Positions 22,609 to 31,400 of a stretch of DNA of 37,837 nucleotides are shown here, one piece after another. Numbering within the stretch: the stretch's first letter is position 1; each line of letters opens with the position of its first letter. The position numbers and the translations under genes are program-made. The DNA comes from a candidate division CPR2 bacterium GW2011_GWC2_39_35 (GTDB taxonomy: Bacteria > Patescibacteriota > CPR2). The notes under the pieces are model-generated. The model was given only the letters and a program-made list of their open reading frames with translations. It did not search any database and had not been told where the DNA came from. The stretch lies in assembly GCA_000995065.1 (NCBI GenBank), contig LBWX01000003.1:233192-271028 (forward strand), given 5' to 3'.

Positions 22609-23670
22609 ATTAAAACGGATCTATTTTATAAAAAACATAAACCTACCATTGGGCTTGATATCGGAGCCACCTCTATTAAAGTTGTCCAGCTAAAAAAAGT
22701 TGGGGAAAACGCAAAACTACTTGGCTATTCAAAAATCGGTCTTCCGGGCGGATGCATTTCCGAAGGTATTATTTACGACCCCGAAACCGTAGCAAAATAT
22801 ATCGGTCAGCTAATAAAAGAGCCCAAATATGGCAGAATTAGAGCCGAAAGAGTAAATGCCGCAATTTCGGAATCTTTTATTTTTACGAGGGTCTTAGAGC
22901 TTCCTGAGATGAACCGGGATGAATTAGAACAAGCTATTACTTGGGACGCCGAACAATATATTCCCATAAGTCTTACCGACCTTTATATAGATTACCAAGT
23001 TTTAGGCCCCACACTAAGCGGTAAAGAGGGGGTTAACGACGTTGTTTTAGTAGCTGTTCCAAGAATGATAGTCGATTCCTTTATAAAAACAATAGAAATC
23101 CTTGGACTAGAAGTTGGCGTCTTAGAAACTAATCTTTCTTCAATCGCAAGAGCTGTAATCCCCAAAAAAGATCAAAGCGAAATTATCGCACTTGTCGACG
23201 TTGGCGGCGAAAAAACCAATATTGCTATTTTTGATAAAGCCATTAGGATCACGGGGTCGATCCCAAAAGGAGGGGTCGATTTTACCAGAAGCATTTCGGA
23301 GAAACTTAAGCTTAACATTCTCGAAGCTGAGGAGTTAAAAAACCACGAGGGATTGCCGGGAAAAAATAACAAGGTTAAAGACGCCATGGAACCTGCAATG
23401 CTAGAAATTATAGCGGAGATAAAAAAAGCCATCAATTATTATTTCGAAAAAACAAATGCTAATAAAAAAGCTCAGATTTCCAAAGTTTTAGTCTGCGGCG
23501 GCAATGCTTCGGTCCCTGGATTTGTTGAATTTTTGGGCGAACGCACCGGTGTTAAAACCTTGATGGGAAATCCTTGGGCCAATATTTCGGTTTATCCCTT
23601 GAAACCGGTACCAAAATTAGAAGCGCCAATGTACACAACCGCCATTGGTCTTGCAATGAAAGGCAATTAA
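22609..23670 (+). CDS. pilM: Actin-like PilM (cluster B), apparently starting at ATT
   Basis: The 353-residue reading starts at ATT (22609), with AAGGAGGG ending 9 nt before. No ATG, GTG or TTG occurs in frame between the stop at 22588 and ATG 22909, which would remove the essential phosphate-1 motif. With the ATT start the protein contains GLDIGATSIKVV (15-26), PEMNRDELEQAITWDAEQYIP, VDVGGEKTNIAI (phosphate 2) and VLVCGGNASVPG (adenosine). These identify PilM. It binds PilN, the next gene (2 bp away). Confidence 0.9.
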   Translation: MKTDLFYKKHKPTIGLDIGATSIKVVQLKKVGENAKLLGYSKIGLPGGCISEGIIYDPETVAKYIGQLIKEPKYGRIRAERVNAAISESFIFTRVLELPEMNRDELEQAITWDAEQYIPISLTDLYIDYQVLGPTLSGKEGVNDVVLVAVPRMIVDSFIKTIEILGLEVGVLETNLSSIARAVIPKKDQSEIIALVDVGGEKTNIAIFDKAIRITGSIPKGGVDFTRSISEKLKLNILEAEELKNHEGLPGKNNKVKDAMEPAMLEIIAEIKKAINYYFEKTNANKKAQISKVLVCGGNASVPGFVEFLGERTGVKTLMGNPWANISVYPLKPVPKLEAPMYTTAIGLAMKGN

Positions 23671-23672
23671 AG

Positions 23673-24251
23673 ATGCTTAGCGTTAATCTCCTGCCACCAC
23701 AATATAAAAAGGAAGTTGAGTTATCTAAGGATAATAGAAAGAAATTATCAAAGATATTTATAAGTACAGTAATCTTAGTTTTTGTTTTGGCTCTTTCCGG
23801 TGGAAGTTACTTGTATTTTAATCAAATTGTAAGGGAAAAAACAGATGCTATTTCGAAATTAGATCCGCAAATTAATGATTTGGGGAAGACTGAAAAAAAG
23901 TTTACCTCTCTTCAGGGGCGCATTGAATTGTTAAAGACTCTTGTAAACGATCATTTGTATTGGAATGACCTCTATGAAACGATATATGCCTCCCTGCCAA
24001 CAGACGTAAAATTTAATCAGATTATCTTAAACTCGGACCTTAAGAAATCACAGCAAATAACAGGGATATCGCCGGACTTAGAAAGAATCGCCACCTTCAG
24101 GGAAACTCTCGAAAATAATAACTTCATGAGTGAAGTAAAAATTGAAACGATTAGCTACTCCGACAATACAAATGATAAGGGCTATAGCTTTAAAATTAAT
24201 TTTAAACTATCTAAAGAAGCTTTTGCCATGCAAAAGGAGGGGAATAGATGA
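23673..24251 (+). CDS. pilN: Pilus assembly protein PilN (cluster B)
   Basis: The 192-residue protein begins MLSVNLLPPQYKKE, the classic INLLP-type PilM-binding motif, followed by a membrane helix (about residues 23-45) and a coiled-coil and C-terminal domain (VKFNQIILN). The ATG at 23673 is chosen because the motif starts there and it is 2 bp after pilM. The start 99 bp upstream would overlap pilM. It overlaps pilO by 4 bp (ATGA). Confidence 0.93.
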   Translation: MLSVNLLPPQYKKEVELSKDNRKKLSKIFISTVILVFVLALSGGSYLYFNQIVREKTDAISKLDPQINDLGKTEKKFTSLQGRIELLKTLVNDHLYWNDLYETIYASLPTDVKFNQIILNSDLKKSQQITGISPDLERIATFRETLENNNFMSEVKIETISYSDNTNDKGYSFKINFKLSKEAFAMQKEGNR

Positions 24252-24790
24252 CCGCCAGCTCCCTGAATAAGAATTTTAAAAATTTAGCTATCGTAGTTTT
24301 AGCTTTTATTTTAATGCTGTCAATTGGCTCGATTTACGTTATTTGGTCCAAAGGAAGTGAAGCAAATAGATTAGAAATGGATTATAAGGAAAAAAATAAT
24401 CGACTTGCCCATCTAAAGGAAGTGGAGAAGCAATACCAAAGGGAAAGTCAAATCGAACAAAGAGTCTTTGAGGCCCTCCCTACTTCCGAAGAAGCTTCTG
24501 AATTCTTACTTGACCTTTCGAACTTTGCCAAAGAGACGGGCGCCACTATAAGCAGCATCAGTTTCCCGCTATCAACAAGTAAAGACGATAAAATAACAAA
24601 CTACCAAACAAAAATACTATTAACGGCGCCGACAGCCGATCCGATTCATCAAGTTATAAAAAGATTGGAAGCCAACAAACGTCTTCTTGACATCCTCGAT
24701 ACCGACTTAAGAAACGATAGTAAAAATATACAAGCTAACATAACAATTAAAGTGTATTACAAAAATGATGAAAAAAAGCAAAACAACTAA
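24248..24790 (+). CDS. pilO: Pilus assembly protein PilO (cluster B)
   Basis: The 180-residue bitopic protein has a membrane helix at about residues 13-33, a coiled-coil (EANRLEMDYKEKNNRLAH..), and a domain with ALPTSEEASEFLLDLSNFAKETGA, matching PilO. It forms the PilN-PilO complex above PilM. AAGGAGG lies 9 nt before the ATG. Similarity to the cluster A PilO is visible mainly in topology. Confidence 0.9.
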   Translation: MTASSLNKNFKNLAIVVLAFILMLSIGSIYVIWSKGSEANRLEMDYKEKNNRLAHLKEVEKQYQRESQIEQRVFEALPTSEEASEFLLDLSNFAKETGATISSISFPLSTSKDDKITNYQTKILLTAPTADPIHQVIKRLEANKRLLDILDTDLRNDSKNIQANITIKVYYKNDEKKQNN

Positions 24791-24971
24791 AAAAATAGAT
24801 ATTATTAATATGTTGATGATTAGCTGCCTTCTTTTTGTCCTACTGCTGGCAGCAGAGATTGTCTTCCTTGGATTCTTTAAGAAATCACCCGATCCAGACC
24901 CCTTAAATCCGCCTCAAAGTAACAAAAAAGTACTCGATAAACTAGACGAATTCAACTCGCTTGCCAACTGA
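24765..24971 (+). CDS. Small single-TM protein downstream of pilO (cluster B)
   Basis: The 68-residue protein has a basic N-terminus (KKSKTTKK), one membrane helix (about residues 16-38) and a Pro/Asp/Asn-rich tail (SPDPDPLNPPQSN). It overlaps the end of pilO by 26 bp, so it is coupled to it. A second ATG lies one codon in. Not a family I recognise. Similar position and topology to 6724-6954 in cluster A suggest a conserved small pilus component, though the residues differ. Confidence 0.65.
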   Translation: MMKKSKTTKKIDIINMLMISCLLFVLLLAAEIVFLGFFKKSPDPDPLNPPQSNKKVLDKLDEFNSLAN

Positions 24972-24976
24972 TTAGC

Positions 24977-25552
24977 CTAGCTGGGTTTTGCCGGCTTTTC
25001 AACGCTCCCGGCCGAAGCTTCGTCATTATTTCGCTTGTAAATATAGGGCGATTTTTCTTGAGCATGCCTTGTTTTGTCTAGTAACTGATAGGGCTCTTTA
25101 ATGAAAGGGAATTCGATGCTTGGAACTTCTCCGGCCGTCATTACCTTAACGGTCCCGATTTTAAAAATAGTATTAATAATCCCCGTCACATCCACCTGAA
25201 CATCTTCAATATTTTCCAGTCTTGCAAAGGCTAACTTGCGGCTAATTAAGCTATTCTGATCGATATCCAAGATCCGCTCACTGGTTAAAATACCTACGGT
25301 AAGGTAATGCATCACCCAAGCGATATAAAAAGTAATAATTGCTGCTAGATACAATATCGAATCTAATAACATGAGCAGTTTTTTGACATCTCCTTCTATT
25401 GATACAAATAATGGTAAACTTAAAATAATAGTAGCGAGCGATAAAAGGAAGGCGCTAGAGGCGATATTTGGCCAAATCGCAAACCAATGTTTTCTAAAAA
25501 TATGCACGATTTTTTCATTTTCTCTCTGATCGGGAAAAGTCTTATCTATCAT
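24977..25552 (-). CDS. PH-domain membrane protein (YdbS/bPH2-like)
   Basis: The 191-residue protein has two membrane helices (about 27-50 and 62-87) followed by a bacterial PH domain: LTVGILTSERILDIDQNSLISRKLAFARLENIEDVQVDVTGI and GTVKVMTAG. Such proteins sit in the membrane with the PH domain in the cytoplasm; function is unknown. A charged tail (NNDEASAGSVEKPAKPS) follows. The ATG at 25552 overlaps the upstream gene by 11 bp. Its stop is only 5 bp from the convergent end of pilus cluster B, with no obvious terminator between. Confidence 0.88.
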   Translation of the reverse strand: MIDKTFPDQRENEKIVHIFRKHWFAIWPNIASSAFLLSLATIILSLPLFVSIEGDVKKLLMLLDSILYLAAIITFYIAWVMHYLTVGILTSERILDIDQNSLISRKLAFARLENIEDVQVDVTGIINTIFKIGTVKVMTAGEVPSIEFPFIKEPYQLLDKTRHAQEKSPYIYKRNNDEASAGSVEKPAKPS

Positions 25553-25796
25553 TTAAGCCACCTAAAATATTCATGGGTTTTGTTAACTTAATGTCAAAGC
25601 CCATATCCCAACTCTCACCGAATATGGACATAAAAGAATACAATAAAACGATGCCAATAATTATGGCTACTATTTTGATATAACGATTAGTTGGATCTCC
25701 GACAAAGCTATTTCTAATTAGCGTAAGAGATCCCACCACAAAAGAAGCTAAAAGCAGGAAAACGACAAATAAGTAAATGTATAAAAATATAATCAT
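25542..25796 (-). CDS. Small two-TM membrane protein
   Basis: The 84-residue protein has two membrane helices (about 3-26 and 41-60) joined by a short polar loop (RNSFVGDPTNRY). I do not recognise the family. The ATG at 25796 overlaps the upstream glycosidase stop (ATGA), and its own stop overlaps the PH-domain gene, so it is an integral part of this operon. It could partner the PH-domain protein. Confidence 0.72.
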   Translation of the reverse strand: MIIFLYIYLFVVFLLLASFVVGSLTLIRNSFVGDPTNRYIKIVAIIIGIVLLYSFMSIFGESWDMGFDIKLTKPMNILGGLNDR

Positions 25797-27634
25797 CCTT
25801 TAACTATCTTATAATACTGCCGTATAATTTGTCTACTCCCTACTGCCGACCAAAGCTGGATTTTACTCATCTGAGCCTCTATCCCCTCCTGAGAATCATA
25901 GTAAGCCGCCCGATCTTTATTCGAATCAAAATAATATAGCTCGGGAACACCTCTCATCGCGGCAATCGCCATAATAGTATTTTCAGCCGTAACTAATAAA
26001 GCGTTTCTTAAGATTTTTATAGTTTCATCAGACCATCCTTTTTTATAAGCCGAATCTATAACTTTAGATAAACCGAGCACCGTGTAAGCCGTCTGCTTTA
26101 TCCAAATTACTTCACCATGATAATCTAAAGTTCCAAAACCGCTTTTATGATCCACCACGGTTGGCCCGGCCGGCGTAAAAAAATATTCAGAGTTAAGAAG
26201 TCTCCTTGCAAAACTTAAGGCTTCATCTTCGGCGGGCTCCAGATACATAAATAAAGATGCTTCGTCGGTATGATTTACCCTTAAGGATTTAAAAGTTAAA
26301 TTTTTATTATCCTCGACCTCATAAAGCGCAAGGGCCGATCCCAAAAGACCATCCTCATTAAAAAACTCATATCTCTTTTGATTCTTATCCCACTTTAAGA
26401 TTAAATCTTCAATATCCGGAGCCTCTAACTCTAAAACCTCTAAAAAATCTCGGATGAGCCTTAAAGCAGCCGGATAATACACCACGTTTACATCATATGG
26501 CGCAATAGGCTGAGACACATATCTATATGCCGATCTGGAATCTCGCCAGTTTCCAGCGTCCCAATACTCATCTTTATTATAGAGCCTCTGGCGCGGCGGC
26601 TTCTTTCTAAAAGTAGCTACTTTTTTACTTCGAGCCTCCGAAAGAATAAACTTGGCGACATTTTTAAGCTTCATTTTATTTTCTTTTACAAATTCCGGAG
26701 AAACCACCTTTAAGCCCAAAATATAACGCGGTTCAATATCTATCATGTGTCTAGTTATTATCCGAGCATTTGCTTCCAGCATAGCGCTCGCCTCAAGTCT
26801 TTCGTGACGAAATTCACCTACAATGTCTTCGTGCCAACCCATGCCTTTTTTAGTAACAAACTTTAAAGCTTGAGCGTACATATAATCAATTATTTCCTGG
26901 GGAAAATCCCCTTCCCCAAGATCTGCGGCTTCCATCCAATCTCGTGGAAAAATCGTGCCGTATTCAAAACCGCTAGTTTTATCATAAGTTATCAAGTGCT
27001 CAATTTCGGCTTGAGTCCTATCTAAAATGTTACTGATCAGTTCTTGCTTGTCATCAAAAACACCAAGATCAATAATGGGAGCCGTTAAAACCGTTTTGAC
27101 TTTTCGCCGATAGATTTTATCAGATTCGGCAATAATTAAAACAGGGATATGATCGCGGCCTTCGAGCTTTAAATGAAATCCCCGCCTTCTTTCATCTCTA
27201 GAAAGCTTAATATCCTTGGGAAGATTAAAAGTTGAACCATACCAGTGATGGGCATAGCGACGCCTAAAAAAAAGCCTTTTTCGCTCGCTTAATTGCTCCG
27301 CGTATATATAATTAGGCTCCAAATCGGGATACTGATTCACCAATTCCTGATAATTTTTTCTCTTTTCATATGCCACTTCCGTAAGACGACGCACTCTTCT
27401 TACATTGCGAACTACCGGATCCGGTAAAAAAACATCATTTTTTTTAATTATGAGCTCAACATAAAGCTTGCCGCTTTTTGAATAAACTTTTTCTACACTG
27501 AGATCGTCTTTATAAATTCCTGACAAACCCAAAAATAAATGATTGCCCGGACCCACAATCCGGAGCTGGTCCAACGAATCAAAGTCCATGTAGTACGGGC
27601 CCTCAATCCAAAGGTTGCTCGCTTCTAATTTCAT
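25793..27634 (-). CDS. Six-hairpin glycosidase, glycogen-debranching-enzyme type
   Basis: The 613-residue protein resembles amylo-alpha-1,6-glucosidases and related (alpha/alpha)6-barrel glycosidases. The C-terminal catalytic part (about 215-610) has FPRDWMEAADLGEGDF (acid residues near 230), GWHEDIVGEFRHE, YWDAGNWRDS, VNHTDEASLFM, LDYHGEVIWIKQ and the terminal MSKIQLWSAVGSRQII, corresponding to family positions including general acid and base candidates. An N-terminal beta domain precedes it. It likely cleaves alpha-1,6 or other alpha-glucan links in the cytoplasm. GGGGGG precedes the ATG at 27634. No glycogen synthase or phosphorylase is in the window, so the substrate remains open. Confidence 0.8.
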   Translation of the reverse strand: MKLEASNLWIEGPYYMDFDSLDQLRIVGPGNHLFLGLSGIYKDDLSVEKVYSKSGKLYVELIIKKNDVFLPDPVVRNVRRVRRLTEVAYEKRKNYQELVNQYPDLEPNYIYAEQLSERKRLFFRRRYAHHWYGSTFNLPKDIKLSRDERRRGFHLKLEGRDHIPVLIIAESDKIYRRKVKTVLTAPIIDLGVFDDKQELISNILDRTQAEIEHLITYDKTSGFEYGTIFPRDWMEAADLGEGDFPQEIIDYMYAQALKFVTKKGMGWHEDIVGEFRHERLEASAMLEANARIITRHMIDIEPRYILGLKVVSPEFVKENKMKLKNVAKFILSEARSKKVATFRKKPPRQRLYNKDEYWDAGNWRDSRSAYRYVSQPIAPYDVNVVYYPAALRLIRDFLEVLELEAPDIEDLILKWDKNQKRYEFFNEDGLLGSALALYEVEDNKNLTFKSLRVNHTDEASLFMYLEPAEDEALSFARRLLNSEYFFTPAGPTVVDHKSGFGTLDYHGEVIWIKQTAYTVLGLSKVIDSAYKKGWSDETIKILRNALLVTAENTIMAIAAMRGVPELYYFDSNKDRAAYYDSQEGIEAQMSKIQLWSAVGSRQIIRQYYKIVKG

Positions 27635-27656
27635 TACCCCCCCTTAAATTATTAGG

Positions 27657-27758
27657 CTATGATGAGAGGTAAGGGCCAGGAAACCAGTTTGGTAAGAGGA
27701 CAAAGATACAACCAATCATAATGCCTACACCTAAACCTCTTAACCATACTGGCATCAT
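27657..27758 (-). CDS. 33-residue hydrophobic peptide
   Basis: A short ORF starts at the ATG (27758) that overlaps the queH stop (TAATG) and ends at TAG 27657-27659. The peptide is MMPVWLRGLGVGIM followed by IGCIFVLLPNWFPGPYLSS, one likely membrane helix. GAGGG lies just upstream of the second ATG. The next gene's ribosome site is 15 bp further. Coupling and hydrophobic pattern argue for translation, but there is no family match I know of. Confidence 0.5.
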   Translation of the reverse strand: MMPVWLRGLGVGIMIGCIFVLLPNWFPGPYLSS

Positions 27759-28297
27759 TACCCTCGCTCTAACCTATCATCATATTTTTCGGCAAACGAA
27801 TACGTGCAGCCGCAGAAATTTTGCATATATAATTCCATTTTCATTGCCGCTTCTCGACCTTCTTTAAATCCCGGTCTAAAATCCTCGCTTATAAACTCTA
27901 CTCCATAACAACAAGCTAATTCATCGCCAATTTTCATAATTAATTCCTGATTTTGATACGGGCTCACCAGAAGAGTTGTCGAAAAAGCCTTAAAGCCTAA
28001 TTCTTTTGCTTTTTTCGCCGTTTCCTCTAGACGCAAATTATAACAATTAAAACACCGCGTCTTATCGTTACTATTAATTGCTTGAAAATACGATTTTGGC
28101 AGATAGTCTCCCACTAGAATCCTTATACCTATAAATTCGGTAGCTTTTATTGCATTTAGAAACCTCAAGTCATATTCGGATTTCGGATGAATATTTGGAT
28201 TAAAATAGAATGCGGTAACCTCAAATTCTTTTTTTAAAACCTCGCCGGGATACGTAAGACATGGCCCACAGCAGGTATGCAATAAGAGTTTCTTCAT
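27758..28297 (-). CDS. queH: Epoxyqueuosine reductase QueH
   Basis: The 179-residue protein is of the QueH (DUF208) family, which reduces epoxyqueuosine to queuosine in tRNA. Motifs: HTCCGPC at residues 7-13, RCFNCYNLRL with Cys82 and Cys85, LVSPYQNQ, and FCGCTYSFAE with Cys162 and Cys164. The cysteines bind an iron-sulfur cluster and an extra iron in characterised members. The ATG at 28297 is standard. It acts just after QueA, whose gene is 12 kb away. It heads an operon with a small peptide, the glycosidase and two membrane proteins; no functional link to those is evident. Confidence 0.95.
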   Translation of the reverse strand: MKKLLLHTCCGPCLTYPGEVLKKEFEVTAFYFNPNIHPKSEYDLRFLNAIKATEFIGIRILVGDYLPKSYFQAINSNDKTRCFNCYNLRLEETAKKAKELGFKAFSTTLLVSPYQNQELIMKIGDELACCYGVEFISEDFRPGFKEGREAAMKMELYMQNFCGCTYSFAEKYDDRLERG

Positions 28298-28350
28298 AAG
28301 AGTTAATTATATTTGACTACGAGACATTTTCAAGAAGAATTATATCTTTT

Positions 28351-28392
28351 AAAAAGGGTCGAACCCTCCGGACGGAGGGTTCGACCCTTTTT
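28351..28392 (-). terminator. Strong symmetric terminator after giant surface protein
   Basis: Two perfect 20-bp arms, 28351-28370 (AAAAAGGGTCGAACCCTCCG) and 28373-28392, with T tracts on both strands. It lies 33 bp past the giant gene's stop and can also insulate queH. The GGGTCGAACCC core resembles the repeat at 34896-34942. Confidence 0.9.
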
Positions 28393-28424
28393 GAGGAATT
28401 GGCAGGTGTATTTGTAAGGAATTT

Positions 28425-31400
28425 CTAAAACCACTCATCTCTCTTAAAAAGCCCGCCTATGTTTTTCACCCAGGAGAAGGTGTCTTCTAAGGATTTTATG
28501 ATTAGCTGGAGGATGGATTTTTCCTGAGTTGGGGTTACAAATGAAAGGTCGCTGGATTCGGTTAGGTTGCCCCGTTTGTCTTTGGCCCTAATGTGAAAAT
28601 GATATGTAGTAGAAGGATTTAAGTCTTTGATTATTACCGTGTGACTCGTTGTGTGGTTTTGGTCTTCTGTGGTTTTGTACTCGTATTTACCGGAAATAAC
28701 GCCTTCGCCGTATTCTATCTGCTTAGTGGATGGTTTATTAGTTACCCAAGTAATTATAACTCCGGCATATTCGTCTTCTGAGCCCATGGGCAAGAGATCA
28801 ATCTTTATATCTTTTATTTCAGGGCCGGTGGTATCCAGCGGAGTTTTAAATTGGTAAACCTGGCTCTTTGCCTCGTTACCGTGTTTGTCCCTGGCTAAAA
28901 TCTGGAAATAATACTGGGTATTATCTTCCAGGGAATCGAGGGTCATTTCGTGGGCCTTGCCTTGCTGGGAAGATCCTTTTCTTAATCCTAAAGCCTCATC
29001 TTTACCATAAGCTATCTGGGAGTCGGTATTTACGTTAGTCTCCCAAAAAATTGTGGCATCGTAGAAGTTTAGATCCTTTATTTTGATATTAGGAATTTCG
29101 GGGCGTAAAACGGCAGTAAACTGGTATTCTTGGGAGACATATTCAATATTATAAGAATCCGTACCTTTAACCCGGTAATAGTAAACCTGACCGGGCGTTA
29201 AGTTCTTTAGATCGATAACGTGTTTTAAAGAATGATTGTTATCCCCGGCCGACATAGAGTAGTTTGCGGAAACAAGGCCGTACTCTACCCAAGAGGTGGT
29301 GGCAATAGCCGTATCCCAAACTATTCTGGCAGAGGTAGCGGTGATGTTTTCTTCCGCCACTTTAGTGGCATCGGGCGCAATAGTAAACTGGGCGCTGTCA
29401 AAGACTCTTGTCTGGAAGGTCTTAAATTCCGTTTCCGACAAAAACTTATCTCCCGTTACAGACCGTATCTTATAGGTATATGTGCGGCCGGGTTTTAGAG
29501 CCTTAATTATAACCTGATGATTTTTTACCAAAGACGGCTCGCCGGCTGTTTGAGATGGTTCTTCAGCTTCACCAGACAGTTTCTCCAGCTTATATTCAGC
29601 CGAGGAATCGGAATCTATATTAGTATTCCAGCTAACCGTAGCCGTGGTGGTGGTAGTTTCTACCCTGATATCCATAATCGCAAAATCTAAAGTGGAAAAT
29701 TCGCGCCAAGTTGCCGCCGCTGAGTCATCAATATTGCCTAGAGAGTTTCTGGAAACTATACGATATTCATAAGCTGATCCTTTGTTTAGAGCCTTTATAT
29801 CAACAGAGTGGTTAGCGGTTGGTTCGGTTCTGTCTTTACCGGCCGCAATTACCGTATTCGTTCCTTTTACCCTATATTCAACCAAAGAATCGGTACTTTG
29901 GTCGGTATCCCAGATGATAGTTGCTGAAGAAACACCAATATTTATTGCTTGCGGATTTGATACCGTGGGTTTGGCAATAGCCGGGTTTATAGAAACAGGA
30001 GCCAGATAACTAGATTCATTATTCATTGCCTGGCCGCCAACTGCCGGATTAATAACTGTTCCAGTTAAATACTTAAATTCGGTGCCGGCATTATCCACAG
30101 CCGTTACGTAATAATAAAATTCTTTATTTGAATCTGCCTCGACAATGCCATCAACATGGTAATTGTCTTCTATACTTGTTTTAGTGGCTATAACCTGGAG
30201 GTCTGTTTTAAAAACAGTATCAAAATAGCGATAGACCCGATATTCCTTAAAATCTAAAACACCATTTCTTTTATTCTGATCATCTAAACTTGACAGCATC
30301 TGCCAAGTAATAATGTTTCTTAAAAGAGTGTTTTCTATGCCATGAATATCTTTAACTTTTACGTCTTGGGGAGCCTTTGGCTTAGTTACATCCGGAGTTG
30401 TGTCCCATCCAAAATGAGGCTGATTTAAGTCAACAGAAGACAAGGTAGAAATAAATGGCACTGGGGTGTCATTGGAAAAAGCGGTGACACGATAATAATA
30501 AGCTGTAGCATCGAGTATCTTGGAGGTTTGGCCCTTGGTTAGCGTAAAACTTTGGGAGGCTCCAGCGCCAGAGCGGCTTAAATAAGATTTAGGAACGCCG
30601 GAGGCTACATCGGCATTGGAAATATCGTCATCAACATAGTTATAGGTAACGTTTGATTCGTCAAAAGATAAGTTTCCGCCCAAATTAACTGTTACAATTA
30701 AAGCTGCTTCATTTAGCCACTGAGTTGATGTTTGACCCTGGGGAGTAATAATCGAACGGTAAATCTTATAGCCAGCTATTCGATAGCTATTGCCGATATC
30801 CCCCGTTGGCATTTTTGAACCTTTATAAGTAACGGTATTTTTATGGCCGACTTCCGCATCGGTAATTAAACCAGTTCTAGTAGTTACCGTTACCTCCGTT
30901 GGCGCCGTTGGCGTTGAGTTGTTCGGCGTACTTGCTGTTACTGCTCCTGTAAAATAATCCGTGGCATCGCTCGGGTTACCCGCAGAATCAACGGCATAAA
31001 TCTTGTATTCATAGGTTTCCGCGCCGTTAGAACTAAAATTATAATTATCCGTCGCATTCGTGCTTGTATTGCTAGACCTATAAATATTTGCGGTGATATC
31101 TGCAAAAGAACCTTCCGGGGATGGAAAAGTTTTTCTCCTGTAAATTCGGTAATCTGTAGTTCCAGAACCGTTTCCGGATGGCGTTCTTAAAGTGTTTTTT
31201 ACATCAATGCTAGGCGCCCAGGAAAGATCAATCTGATTGTAGGCCACAGGATCAGCCGAAAGATTGGTTGGAATTGGCGGCGGTGTCGCGTCAACCGTTT
31301 TGGCTTTGTTCCAGTTTCTAATACCTGTTGGGTCTAAGAGATTAGATGATGGGATAACGGCTGATTTGTTTCCGGATGGATCAACAGCCACTATCCGATA

